From Streptomyces sp. BA2 (GTDB lineage: Bacteria > Actinomycetota > Actinomycetes > Streptomycetales > Streptomycetaceae): DNA of 64,000 nucleotides. Location: positions 434,001 through 498,000 of the forward strand of contig NZ_WSRO01000001.1 in the NCBI RefSeq assembly GCF_009769735.1, written 5' to 3'. The position numbers and the translations under genes are program-made. Positions 1-7,766 of this stretch are shown here, piece after piece. Positions within the stretch are counted from its first letter, which is position 1. Each line of letters begins with the position of its first letter. The notes under the pieces are model-generated. The model ran no database searches. It was not told the origin of the DNA and was given only the letters and a program-made list of their open reading frames with translations.

Positions 1-3
1 TGC

Positions 4-705
4 GTGAGATATGACGCCGACCGCGATCCGTTCAAAGCCGATATTAAAGCCGTACGCGACCAAGTTCCTATCACGATCAGACACTACACCAATGGCGATA
101 TGGGGCCGACCCGGAAGCCGAGTTTTACACAGATTCTCTCATCTTGGGATCTTGTGAATAGGATTGACTACAGAGGCGGCGGCAACACTGGTGTTGAGGA
201 TTGGTGCTACTTCGGTAATCAGAAATTCGTGTTCTCTACTCTTTCCATCCACGATCAACCTGCATACAGAATCATGCCGCTGGAATGCGCTTGGTACACT
301 ACAATTGATGAGGATTCTATTGAGTACTGCTGGTGCTCGGCCGACTTTCTCAACCATTTCGATTCGACGATCACTACAGCGAAAAAAGCCAAGGAGCAAA
401 TAGAAATGAAATGGGGCGAAGGGTTGGCGGGGCCGGTCTGCCCTCCTTTATTCAGGGCAAAGGCGACCAGCATAGTATCGGCGGCGCTTTCGACGGTGCT
501 TCGCGACACCAAGGAGTCTCTGGGTGGCGACTACGTCCAAAAGGTAATAAGTGCAGGCAATGACCTTGCCGACCCAGGAAACCCGAACTCGCGGGGCAGG
601 AAACTCGCTGTCCAGATTCAAGAATATTTCCAGGAGCTGGAAATAAAAATTCCCCGCGTGATACCAGTTGATGACTGGTTCGAGAATCCTTTGCCCCTGG
701 AATAG
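4..705 (+). CDS. Hypothetical protein, unknown family (233 aa, may start upstream)
   Basis: The reading frame is open from the first bases of the window, so the GTG at 4 is only the first visible start; the true start and its ribosome-binding site may lie outside. It ends at a TAG at 703-705. I recognise no family. The protein is soluble-looking, with no signal peptide or membrane segment, an aromatic- and Trp/Tyr/Cys-rich middle (residues about 65-120) and a Lys/Glu-rich amphipathic stretch around 120-140. Base composition is clearly more AT-rich than the cluster genes, with many A/T-ending codons. Together with the decayed mobile genes further right, this suggests acquired DNA. No function is proposed. 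Confidence 0.55.
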   Translation: MRYDADRDPFKADIKAVRDQVPITIRHYTNGDMGPTRKPSFTQILSSWDLVNRIDYRGGGNTGVEDWCYFGNQKFVFSTLSIHDQPAYRIMPLECAWYTTIDEDSIEYCWCSADFLNHFDSTITTAKKAKEQIEMKWGEGLAGPVCPPLFRAKATSIVSAALSTVLRDTKESLGGDYVQKVISAGNDLADPGNPNSRGRKLAVQIQEYFQELEIKIPRVIPVDDWFENPLPLE

Positions 706-810
706 GGTGGAACAAAAGAAGAGTCGCCGGGGAAGGCCCGGACGCCCGCCCGACACCGGAACGCCGACAGGCCCCAGCCCTCATGGGTGCACGAACCACG
801 ATGAAACTCC

Positions 811-2343
811 TCATGACGGATCGTCAATCGGCATGCCTTCATAGGTGCGTTCGAACGAGGCGCCGCCCAGGAGGAACGCAACGGCATCCTTGGCCGGCTC
901 TACCAAGTCCCGGAGCGAGGAATGGACGTCGTCGTTGATGACACTCAGCGAACCACCCGTGATGCGATGCATATCCTTGGCCCACGGCAGGGGCGTGTTT
1001 GTCTCATAGGCGTGGCCGAACATTTGCAGCGGACTCTTGCCTGCACTCAGTTTCGGGGGCTGCGCGGGGAAAGGCCAGCCCGAGCAAATCGCCATGCTTC
1101 CGCCTCTGTAGCCGGCCACAGGAAACGTTTGCTTCTGTGCTTCCTTATCCGAGACTTCGAAGTCCCGGGAGCCTTCGGACTCGTTGCAGCCGACTGCCCG
1201 GAGTACGAATTCAAGGTCGCCGTCCACCATTTCCTTGCCGAACCCGTTCCCTGACGTGCGTTCGGCCGTATCCTGCGTGGGTGTCTCCGGCGCCTTCCCC
1301 GCTGCGATGTCGCGCAGTGCCTGCGCGGCCGGTGCCCACTGGGCTCGAGGCGACTCCAGATAGTCGTTCAGCTCCTCCGCCGTGATCTCCCCCCGCGGTT
1401 TGGCCTCGAGTTCTTTCCGAAGGGCCAGCAGCTTGCGGGACACGTCCGAGGCGGTGCTTCCCAGATGAAGAGTGGGATCACGGTCAGCCATCCAGGTGGT
1501 GAAGTCCTGGTACAGCTTCTCCTGCGCAGCCAGCTGCGCCTCGCCGCCCTTGTCGTCGGTCGACTGCCCCGGCGCGATGACGGAGTCAAGGACCATGCGG
1601 TCGACATGCTCGTCGAACAGGCCGCGATACACAGCGCCCAGCGACGCGCCCCACGAGTTGCCGAGGTAGCTGATCTTCTCTTCGCCCAGGGCGGCACGGA
1701 TCCGGTCCATGTCTTTGGCCGCGTAGGTCGTGGTCATGGCCCGAGAGAACTCGGGGTCCTTCAGAGCGCATGTCTTCAGCGCTGCAGCGTATGCGTCATT
1801 ACGGTGTTTTGCCTCGGATTCGCCCGCCTGGCCCGGCGGCGGATGGGGGAAATTATCCGGGTCAAACTCGGGGCATCCCGGCTTGTCGCTGTGGCCTGTA
1901 CCCCGGATGTCGAAGCCGACGAGGTCGAAGTGCTTCCCCAACTCGCCCATCTCGCTGGAGGTCAGTTGCTCGGGCTCGGAGAGTCCCTCGACACCCGGTC
2001 CGCCGGGATTGATCAGCAGGGTTCCTTTTCGTTGCGCGGGGTCGGTGGCCTTGATCCGGCTGACCGCGAGCTGGACCTTCCGGCCCTGCGGCTTGGCGTA
2101 GTCGAGCGGCACCGTCAGCATCGCGCACTCGGTGGCCTTATCCGCCTTGTCCCACTCCGCTGCTACCTCAGCGCAGCGCTCCCAGGTAAGTCCAGCCGCT
2201 TCGGGTATCGCATCGACGTCGGTGGCGTGGGCTACGGGGGGCACCGCGATCCCGAGGTACGCGATGACCATCGACGCTGCGGCTGCCCTGCGCCTCCCAC
2301 GCGGTGAAGTGCCTGTTCGTGCTGTCCGGACTGCCGGTTCCAT
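811..2343 (-). CDS. Secreted alpha/beta hydrolase, tripeptidyl aminopeptidase (Tap/SlpD-E) type
   Basis: The 510-aa protein begins with an Arg-rich n-region and a hydrophobic stretch ending in AHA (residues about 1-40), a typical Sec signal peptide. The alpha/beta-hydrolase core shows the oxyanion motif NPGGPG near residue 112, an FDIRGTGHS strand-turn, and the nucleophile elbow GNSWG near residue 229. The C-terminal region carries the family's TAP-type end with a late His (DDVHSS) as the probable catalytic base. Streptomyces homologues are exported serine peptidases that release N-terminal tripeptides from secreted proteins. Length fits the family. The gene stands alone, about 300 bp from its upstream neighbour. 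The exact peptide specificity is inferred from family membership only. Confidence 0.85.
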   Translation of the reverse strand: MEPAVRTARTGTSPRGRRRAAAASMVIAYLGIAVPPVAHATDVDAIPEAAGLTWERCAEVAAEWDKADKATECAMLTVPLDYAKPQGRKVQLAVSRIKATDPAQRKGTLLINPGGPGVEGLSEPEQLTSSEMGELGKHFDLVGFDIRGTGHSDKPGCPEFDPDNFPHPPPGQAGESEAKHRNDAYAAALKTCALKDPEFSRAMTTTYAAKDMDRIRAALGEEKISYLGNSWGASLGAVYRGLFDEHVDRMVLDSVIAPGQSTDDKGGEAQLAAQEKLYQDFTTWMADRDPTLHLGSTASDVSRKLLALRKELEAKPRGEITAEELNDYLESPRAQWAPAAQALRDIAAGKAPETPTQDTAERTSGNGFGKEMVDGDLEFVLRAVGCNESEGSRDFEVSDKEAQKQTFPVAGYRGGSMAICSGWPFPAQPPKLSAGKSPLQMFGHAYETNTPLPWAKDMHRITGGSLSVINDDVHSSLRDLVEPAKDAVAFLLGGASFERTYEGMPIDDPS

Positions 2344-2509
2344 GGTGAAATCCGTCCTTTCTCTGTGGGAAGTGGATCTGAAACCAACGTGATCCGGACA
2401 TGCGTCAGGTGTGCATCAATCCGGTTTCCGGAGACCCACACTTTCCCTCCAACGCGACCGCACCGATCCCCGTTCGCTGGATCGGGAGCACCGTAGGCCC
2501 GGTTGAGGC

Positions 2510-2620
2510 GTCCTGCGGTTCTCGGGCCGGTGTTCCCGGGCGAAGAAGGCCGCCGCCCAGGAACTCGGTCTCAACCGATGTTCCCGGCTCTCGCGTTCCA
2601 GCTCTCGCAGGCGAGCGCGT
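2510..2620 (-). pseudogene. Possible IS3-family OrfA remnant
   Basis: In the 305-bp gap between two genes, the minus strand encodes a short patch reading RARLRELERESREH followed, after about five residues, by AAFFAREHRP. This resembles the coiled-coil end of IS3-type transposase OrfA proteins (RELRRANEIL...ASAFFA). There is no start, no OrfB and no visible terminal inverted repeat. The patch is short, so this is a weak call made from pattern recognition. The rest of the gap shows nothing I can name. Confidence 0.35.
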
Positions 2621-2648
2621 TCCTGATGTCCGAGAACTTCGAGGCGGC

Positions 2649-5261
2649 TCAGAGCGGGCAGCCCCGCTCCTTCAGCAGGGCTTTGATGGCGTAGACGTTG
2701 CTGTAGTTGGCCGGCCCGCTGCGGGTGTCCTTGTAGAGCGCGTTGTGCTGGAAGTAGCTCATGTTGACCGCGAGTGGGTCTTGCACGAGTTCAATGCGGT
2801 AGGTCCTGCCTTCGGTAAGCATGGCCTTGGCGGAAGTAGAGCCGCGCACGGCCGACCAGCTGCCGGTGTTGGGCATGGCGATGACGTGTTCGGTGACGAG
2901 TTCGCTGGTGGCATCGTCGTACACACGCAGCATCTTCATGCCGCTGGAGACACCGGTGTTGATCGGACCGCCGACGGCGGCATCGGCCTGCAGGAGATAC
3001 TCACCGCTGGTCTTCGGAGTGAGGCGGGCGGCGACCTTGTCGCCCGGCGCGGTGCCCCAGCCCGCGTAGTACACGCCGTTCCCGTCGCTGGTCCGCTTGC
3101 CGCCGGTCACGTCGAAGTCCTCGCCTGTGATCTCATGGACGCGCTCGGCGTCCGGTCCCCAGTAGCACTCGGGCTTGGCATGCTGGGAGGTGTTGCCGCT
3201 GGAGGTGTAGGTGAGGCGGACGCTGTAGCAGTGGGAGACATCTGCCGGCCGCGCGGTCTTGTCGGTCCACGTCTGTGCGCCGGCGGTGACCGGGACGTTC
3301 TCGGCAATCACCTTGCCGTCGCGCAGGACGTCCATGGTGGCCTTGGAGGGGTTTTCGTCGCCGATGTCGAGAGCCAGCTGTGTCCGGCCGTTCTCGGCGG
3401 TGACGTTCGTGACATCTGGGGTGGTGGGCCCGTAGAGGGCTTCCTTGGAGGAGAGGTCCACCGGCTTCCGCGCCTTCTGCCCCGGGCCGGTCCCGGGCTT
3501 GGCGAGTTTGACGATCACGGTGGACTCACTGTCGCCGAGCATCCCCTCGGTGATCGGCGAACCGGCCGGAAGCTGCTCGCCGTCGAGGGTCAGCGACTGT
3601 ACCTGGTAGGCGCCCCGGGTCGTCTTGCCCACCGGGATGTCGAGCTGGATGTTCAGCTTGTGGCCCCGGTAGTCGAGGCCGTTCAGAGCCGCCCGCTCGC
3701 CGAGGGGGAAATAGGTGTCGCGCAGCTGCGCGGGCAGGAACGGCTTGATGTGCAGGCCGTCTTCGCGGGCGTCGATTCCGAAGGTGCTCTGCTGGACCAT
3801 CGACATCATGCCGGCGACACTCCACAGCTGACGGTCGGAGTTGAGCTCCGTCTTGGTGCTGCCGTCCAGGATGTTGATGTTCTCCTTGTTGGTGGCGAAC
3901 AGCACCGCGCCCCGGATCAGGGAGTGAGCCTGCTGTGTCGCCACGCCGTCGTTGCCGGTCTGGGCGGCGGCTCGCATCATGTAGGCGGTGACGAACGGCC
4001 AGACGCTGTTGTTGTGATACGACGGCGCGCCCTGCTGCTGCGGCCACAACACCGGCGGTCCGTACGCGGTCTGCGGGTAGTTGGCAATGGCCTGCTTGGC
4101 CTGCTCCGGTGTGGCGACGCCGGTGAGTACGGCCAATGAAGTGCCCAGGGCGTCGTAGCGGTCGGCCGAGGCGGTGTCCTTCTCGGTGGTGAGCATCTGG
4201 GAGAACTGGCCCTTCTGGGGCAGCCAGAATTTCTTGCGGATGGCCCGCATCAAGTCGTCCGCCCAGCGGCGGTACTTGGCAGCTGTGGTCTTGTCACCGG
4301 CGTCAGCCGCGAGATGGGACGCTGCGTCGATCGCTGCCCAGTGGGCGACGTTCGTCGACAGGGCGCGGGAGGTGGCGATGGCGCCCACGTCGTCCTTGGT
4401 CCAGTCTGCGTAACTCTGCTCGCGCCAGTCCAGGAAGGAGTGCTCTCCCAGGTAGAGGCCGTCTCCCTGGTCGAAGACGGCCTTGCGGTCGTGCTCGACG
4501 GTGTTGCGTATCGCCTCGTACGACTTGGTCGCAAACGCCTGCCGTTCGCCGTCGGGAAGCCAGTTGACGATCTCGCTCGCGCCGAGCGCCCACACGACCC
4601 GGTCGGTGGAGTTGGGGTAGCTGCCGCCGGTGCCCGTGTCCTGAATGATCTGGGTGTCACCGGACCCGTCGCGCCGCTCGCTCAGCTTGAACGCGAGGGT
4701 ATTGCGCATCCGTTCGGCATCGACCGCGGTCAGGCCGAGGTCCGCTGAGTACGCCACATCCCGCGTCCACACGTACCTCCATGACTTACCGGTCTGATAG
4801 CAGCCGCCCGGGCAGTCGATCGGCTTGCCATCGTTGTACGAGTCGTCGGTCAGCTGGTCCGTCTTGTTTAACTGGGCGTCGTCTTGGGCCATCGCGTACA
4901 GGCCGTCCAGCAGCACCGACCCGGACCGCAGGGTCGGCTTACCGGGCGCCTCCTTGAAGACCCGCTTCCCGGACACCGAGCTGACCAGCTTGTACGTGCG
5001 CAGGCAGCCCTCGTTGACGTCCGTCACGGTGACCGTGGCCGAATCGGTGCCGTGGTTGAAGCGGCCTGGCTTCTCAGGGACGGCGCAGCGCACGTCGGTG
5101 GCGGCTGTGGGGCGTCCGGATGCTGGTGCCGGGGCGGCCAGCGCGGACGGCATGGTGGCCGCCAGTGCTGCGGCGACAGACGCTGTCAGAACGCTCCTGG
5201 GCATCGATCTGCCACGAAGAAGTGAGGCACGCCGGGTGCGGCTCCTCGGGCTGCTGCTCAC
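2649..5261 (-). CDS. Secreted (alpha/alpha)6-barrel glycoside hydrolase with C-terminal binding domain
   Basis: The start is set at the GTG at 5259-5261, which is preceded by AAGGAG at ideal spacing; an upstream in-frame ATG at 5417 falls inside the neighbouring pseudogene. The 870-aa product has an Arg-rich signal peptide ending near ALAAPAP. The middle (roughly residues 90-560) resembles MGH1/amylo-alpha-1,6-glucosidase-type catalytic barrels: YVWTRDVAYS, WREQSYADW and a helical repeat pattern rich in aromatic residues. The last ~300 residues look beta-rich, consistent with carbohydrate-binding modules. It probably trims an extracellular polysaccharide or oligosaccharide. The substrate cannot be read from sequence. 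It sits head-to-tail with a decayed sugar porter gene, which suggests a former sugar-use locus. Confidence 0.75.
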   Translation of the reverse strand: MSSSPRSRTRRASLLRGRSMPRSVLTASVAAALAATMPSALAAPAPASGRPTAATDVRCAVPEKPGRFNHGTDSATVTVTDVNEGCLRTYKLVSSVSGKRVFKEAPGKPTLRSGSVLLDGLYAMAQDDAQLNKTDQLTDDSYNDGKPIDCPGGCYQTGKSWRYVWTRDVAYSADLGLTAVDAERMRNTLAFKLSERRDGSGDTQIIQDTGTGGSYPNSTDRVVWALGASEIVNWLPDGERQAFATKSYEAIRNTVEHDRKAVFDQGDGLYLGEHSFLDWREQSYADWTKDDVGAIATSRALSTNVAHWAAIDAASHLAADAGDKTTAAKYRRWADDLMRAIRKKFWLPQKGQFSQMLTTEKDTASADRYDALGTSLAVLTGVATPEQAKQAIANYPQTAYGPPVLWPQQQGAPSYHNNSVWPFVTAYMMRAAAQTGNDGVATQQAHSLIRGAVLFATNKENINILDGSTKTELNSDRQLWSVAGMMSMVQQSTFGIDAREDGLHIKPFLPAQLRDTYFPLGERAALNGLDYRGHKLNIQLDIPVGKTTRGAYQVQSLTLDGEQLPAGSPITEGMLGDSESTVIVKLAKPGTGPGQKARKPVDLSSKEALYGPTTPDVTNVTAENGRTQLALDIGDENPSKATMDVLRDGKVIAENVPVTAGAQTWTDKTARPADVSHCYSVRLTYTSSGNTSQHAKPECYWGPDAERVHEITGEDFDVTGGKRTSDGNGVYYAGWGTAPGDKVAARLTPKTSGEYLLQADAAVGGPINTGVSSGMKMLRVYDDATSELVTEHVIAMPNTGSWSAVRGSTSAKAMLTEGRTYRIELVQDPLAVNMSYFQHNALYKDTRSGPANYSNVYAIKALLKERGCPL

Positions 5262-5292
5262 ATCATGCTCCTTGTAGTGAGGCGGGGTGTAG

Positions 5293-5960
5293 TCAGATGG
5301 GGTGGGCGGCAGACAACGCCACCGCTCCCTGGCAGGCGGCGACACCGAGCGACACAGCCATACCGAGGAGCCCATGAGCGCGGGCGGCTTGCGGTTGATC
5401 CGGTTGGCAAACGCCATCGGGATGACGGTGTCGCCGATGTTGATGATCGAGGTGGTGAAGGAGCAGAAGAACGAGCTGCCCGGGTCGATGCTGACGGACT
5501 GCCACAGCGACGCCGAGGGGGGAGAAGATCATGCATCCACTGCCAGGCTTGCAAGCCCGCCGGCGCACCGCGCTGATTGCCGTCGGCCACGTTGTCATTG
5601 CCCCAGTTGACCAGCGGCGGGACGGCGATGCCGATGACGACCGCCACCTGCTGGAAGGACGCGAGCTGGCCACAGCACAGCGGCTGTCTGCATCAGGCGA
5701 ATCCTGTCGGCCGGGCGGTCGCGGTCGCGGCACCAGCACGACAGCCGATGAGGGCAGCTGCGATGCTCTGGGTGAGCGCCGACGAACCGACCTCGCAGCG
5801 GCCCCGGATGACCTCGACGGCACCGTTGATCACAGAGCTGTCGTGGAAAGAGGAAGCTGTCCATCGCTGCGGTAGCCGTAATGGACAGGCCCCGGCCGAG
5901 GTGCCCGGGCGCGGCCTTGCGGTTCTCGGCCGCCGGGGGGGTGCACGGGGTGGTGCTCAA
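5293..5960 (-). pseudogene. Decayed MFS sugar porter gene
   Basis: A TTG start at 5958-5960 has an AAGGAG site in front. Downstream the minus strand shows sugar-porter (SP family) fragments in different frames and in the right order: the N-terminal helix-1 segment (ITATAAMDSFLF, then VINGAVEVIRGRC), the second helix (SIAAALIGCRAGAATA), the loop and helix LASFQQVAVVIGIAVPPLVNWG, and near the end SSFFCSFTTSIINIGDTVIPM with NRINRKPPALMGS. Several frameshifts separate them and the middle third of the transporter is missing, leaving ~220 codons instead of ~470. The gene is therefore dead. It lies just upstream of, and co-oriented with, the secreted glycosidase, so the two may once have formed a saccharide-uptake unit. 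Confidence 0.7.
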
Positions 5961-6499
5961 GGTTTCTCCTTGGCGCTGCCGGGCGGTATTCGGAGGCGTG
6001 CAGGGGCGCCAGCTCTCAAGCCCCTTGCAGGAGGCTCGACATGGAGTGGGTTGCCCCAGAGAGTTCTCGCATACAAGCTGTAAACGTATGGTGTCTCTCG
6101 TGGCGGCGGGCGCCGAGTCCGGTCTGTGGCGTTGAAGAACCAGCTTCCGGCCGGGTGAAGTGGGCCACGCGGGGCGGTGAACTGCTAACGAGCAAGCCGC
6201 ATGGATCCCCAACCGCATTGCTCGTCCTCGATCGCCCCGTCGACAGTGCCTGAAACTTAGATTCTCCTCCGTGTCACGTCAACGGAGAGTGAAGGAATGA
6301 CTTCGGAGAGAGCTCTCGGTCGTTAGTAACTCGAAGCAGTTGCGATGCGCGACAGCTTGACTCGGGGGACCTCCGGCGGACCCGTCCCGCTTATGCTGGC
6401 GCCCCGAGGCTGGCCACGGAGATCATTGTGGGCGACGGGTAAATGGCCGTTTCCGCGTCGGCGCCATCTCCCGCGTTGGCCCTTCCCCCTCGCGGCACA
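5961..6499. other. Gap with no intact gene
   Basis: No reading frame here has convincing coding character. Apart from the CATAC/GTATG dyad at 6070-6090 there is a shorter imperfect dyad around 6266-6286 (CTCCGT and ACGGAG flanking a nine-base centre). I see no RNA gene or IS end. Confidence 0.4.
6070..6090. promoter_or_regulatory. Inverted repeat CATAC-N11-GTATG, possible operator
   Basis: The sequence CATAC and its complement GTATG are separated by 11 bases, about 110 bp upstream of the TTG start of the decayed sugar porter. Sugar-transporter genes in Streptomyces are commonly controlled by LacI- or GntR-type repressors that bind such dyads. The regulator is unknown and the site may be a relic. 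Confidence 0.3.
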
Positions 6500-6750
6500 G
6501 GGGCGCGGTGGCGCGGCAGCGAGGGGCCAGCAGCGAGGGCAGCTGCAGGTCGGCGACCGGAGCCAGATACCGCTCGCGGGTCGTCTCCAGGCATACATGA
6601 CCCAATGGCCCCTGCGCCATCGGCCACGGATCCCAGTACAGCAGCCGGTAGTCCCGCCGCTCCTGCGGGCTCAGACCGAACCGCTGATCCATCAGGTGGT
6701 GCAGGATCACCAGCCTGTCGAGGGCGAAGCTGCGTGGCTCTCGATATGGC
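6500..6750 (-). pseudogene. C-terminal fragment of a tyrosine-type integrase
   Basis: The minus strand encodes the end of a Streptomyces plasmid/ICE-type tyrosine recombinase: VILHHLMDQRFGLSPQERRD, RLLYWDPWPMAQGPLGHV and CLETTRERYLAPVADLQL. The LGH histidine and the nucleophile tyrosine of the RERYL motif are both present. The upstream catalytic domain and the SAM-like N-terminal domain are absent, and the frame after LLAP runs into unrelated sequence. It is a truncated remnant and marks a former integration event. Its partner att site could not be identified. Confidence 0.6.
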
Positions 6751-6842
6751 CCCGGTGTCTAGCTCAGACACCAGCAGCAAAGTAGGTCGTGGGTAGCGGG
6801 ACGAGTCCCGTTTCCCGTTCTGGGGCGCCGTAGTTGGCCTGA

Positions 6843-7312
6843 TTGAGTGATCGAGGCCAAAGGGGCGGGCGTGCGCAAGAGTGGTCGCCAGAGGAGCTGT
6901 TGGCGAGCTGGACTCTGGTGGACGGCGAGAAGCCGCTGGCGGAATGGCTGGCCGTAGAGGTCTGTTCGGTCGAGCTGGTGGAGGGCCGGCAGCGCGAGGC
7001 CCTGGTCGAGTGCCGGGTCCGGAAGATCGATCCACCGGCCGGACCCCGGTCGAGAAGGTCCTCGTTGCGGGGCGGGGCAAGTGGGAGAAGACGTTCTGCG
7101 CCCGCACGAGCGGCCGTCTGGGCGAGGCGGGCACGGCTCGGCTGCTGTCGGTGGCTGAGGACAACGAGGCGGGTACCGCCCTGTGGGCCGCGCTCAAGCG
7201 CGACCCTGGCGCGGTGGGCCTGGACTCCTGCTCACGGAGATCACAAAGCTCAACGACGTGCGCGGGCTCGGTCTGCCCGAGGGGCTGTTCGCGGACTGCT
7301 ACTGGGGCTTCA
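6843..7312 (+). pseudogene. Decayed Tn3-family transposase (DUF4158 N-terminal part)
   Basis: The first ~15 codons read EWSPEELLASWTLVDGE, the classical opening of Tn3-family TnpA proteins with the DUF4158 domain. Later pieces in shifted frames read ERLGEAGTARLL-like and LTEITKLNDVRGLGLPEGLF, which also belong to this domain in order. The intervening regions are deleted or frameshifted and no DDE catalytic domain follows. The fragment cannot encode an active transposase. No 38-bp terminal inverted repeat was recognised. Confidence 0.6.
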
Positions 7313-7409
7313 CACCTTCACGGTAGGTCTCTCCTGTTGTACGACGGGCAAGCAGGGCAGGCTGTGGCTTGCCCTGCTTGCCCGTTGTTGCCGCGGTCGT
7401 GAGTCTCGA

Positions 7410-7757
7410 TTAACTCCAGGGCCAGGCGGCGTCCTGGTTGAGAGTTCCTACCGCCAGGCCTCCCATACAGGCGATCAACCAGGCAGACGAGGACAATCGT
7501 GTGAAGAGACGGCTCGTAGCGGCTCCAGCCTGCGCGGGAAGCACACAGCCGAAGAGCACGAACATCAGGAGGTCACTTTCACCCGCGTCCTGGTTCTGGG
7601 TGAACCAGTAGCCGGACGTTGTCGCCATGGCGGCAAGGATGAGATTGCGTGCGTCGATGGCGTCCAGGGGTGAGAGAACCGCTCCGTTGGCCCTGCGAAC
7701 GGCGTAGAGGATCAATACGGCCACTTCGGCTGCGATGGCCGCAAGAGCAATCAGCAT
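7410..7757 (-). CDS. Small membrane protein of unknown function
   Basis: A 115-aa protein with three or four hydrophobic segments (residues about 1-20, 35-50, 60-85 and 90-110), separated by a short acidic loop with the sequence NQDAGESD. It follows the large DNRLRE-type gene by only 9 bp on the same strand, so the two are very likely co-transcribed and perhaps translationally coupled. I recognise no family. Position directly behind a secreted protein with a variable, basic C-terminal tail is what an immunity protein would show, but that is an inference from layout. It could equally be a membrane anchor or an unrelated small protein. Confidence 0.55.
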   Translation of the reverse strand: MLIALAAIAAEVAVLILYAVRRANGAVLSPLDAIDARNLILAAMATTSGYWFTQNQDAGESDLLMFVLFGCVLPAQAGAATSRLFTRLSSSAWLIACMGGLAVGTLNQDAAWPWS

Positions 7758-7766
7758 GCGTGCCTC

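Noticed and set aside
2400..4139. Long open frame opposite the secreted glycosidase
   Set aside because: It lies antisense to a well-supported gene, is rich in Gly/Val/Arg without any domain, and is the usual mirror frame of high-GC coding DNA.
6843..7673. An intact plus-strand gene of 276 codons
   Set aside because: Only its first codons resemble a Tn3 transposase; later matches lie in other frames, so it is a decayed gene rather than a working one.
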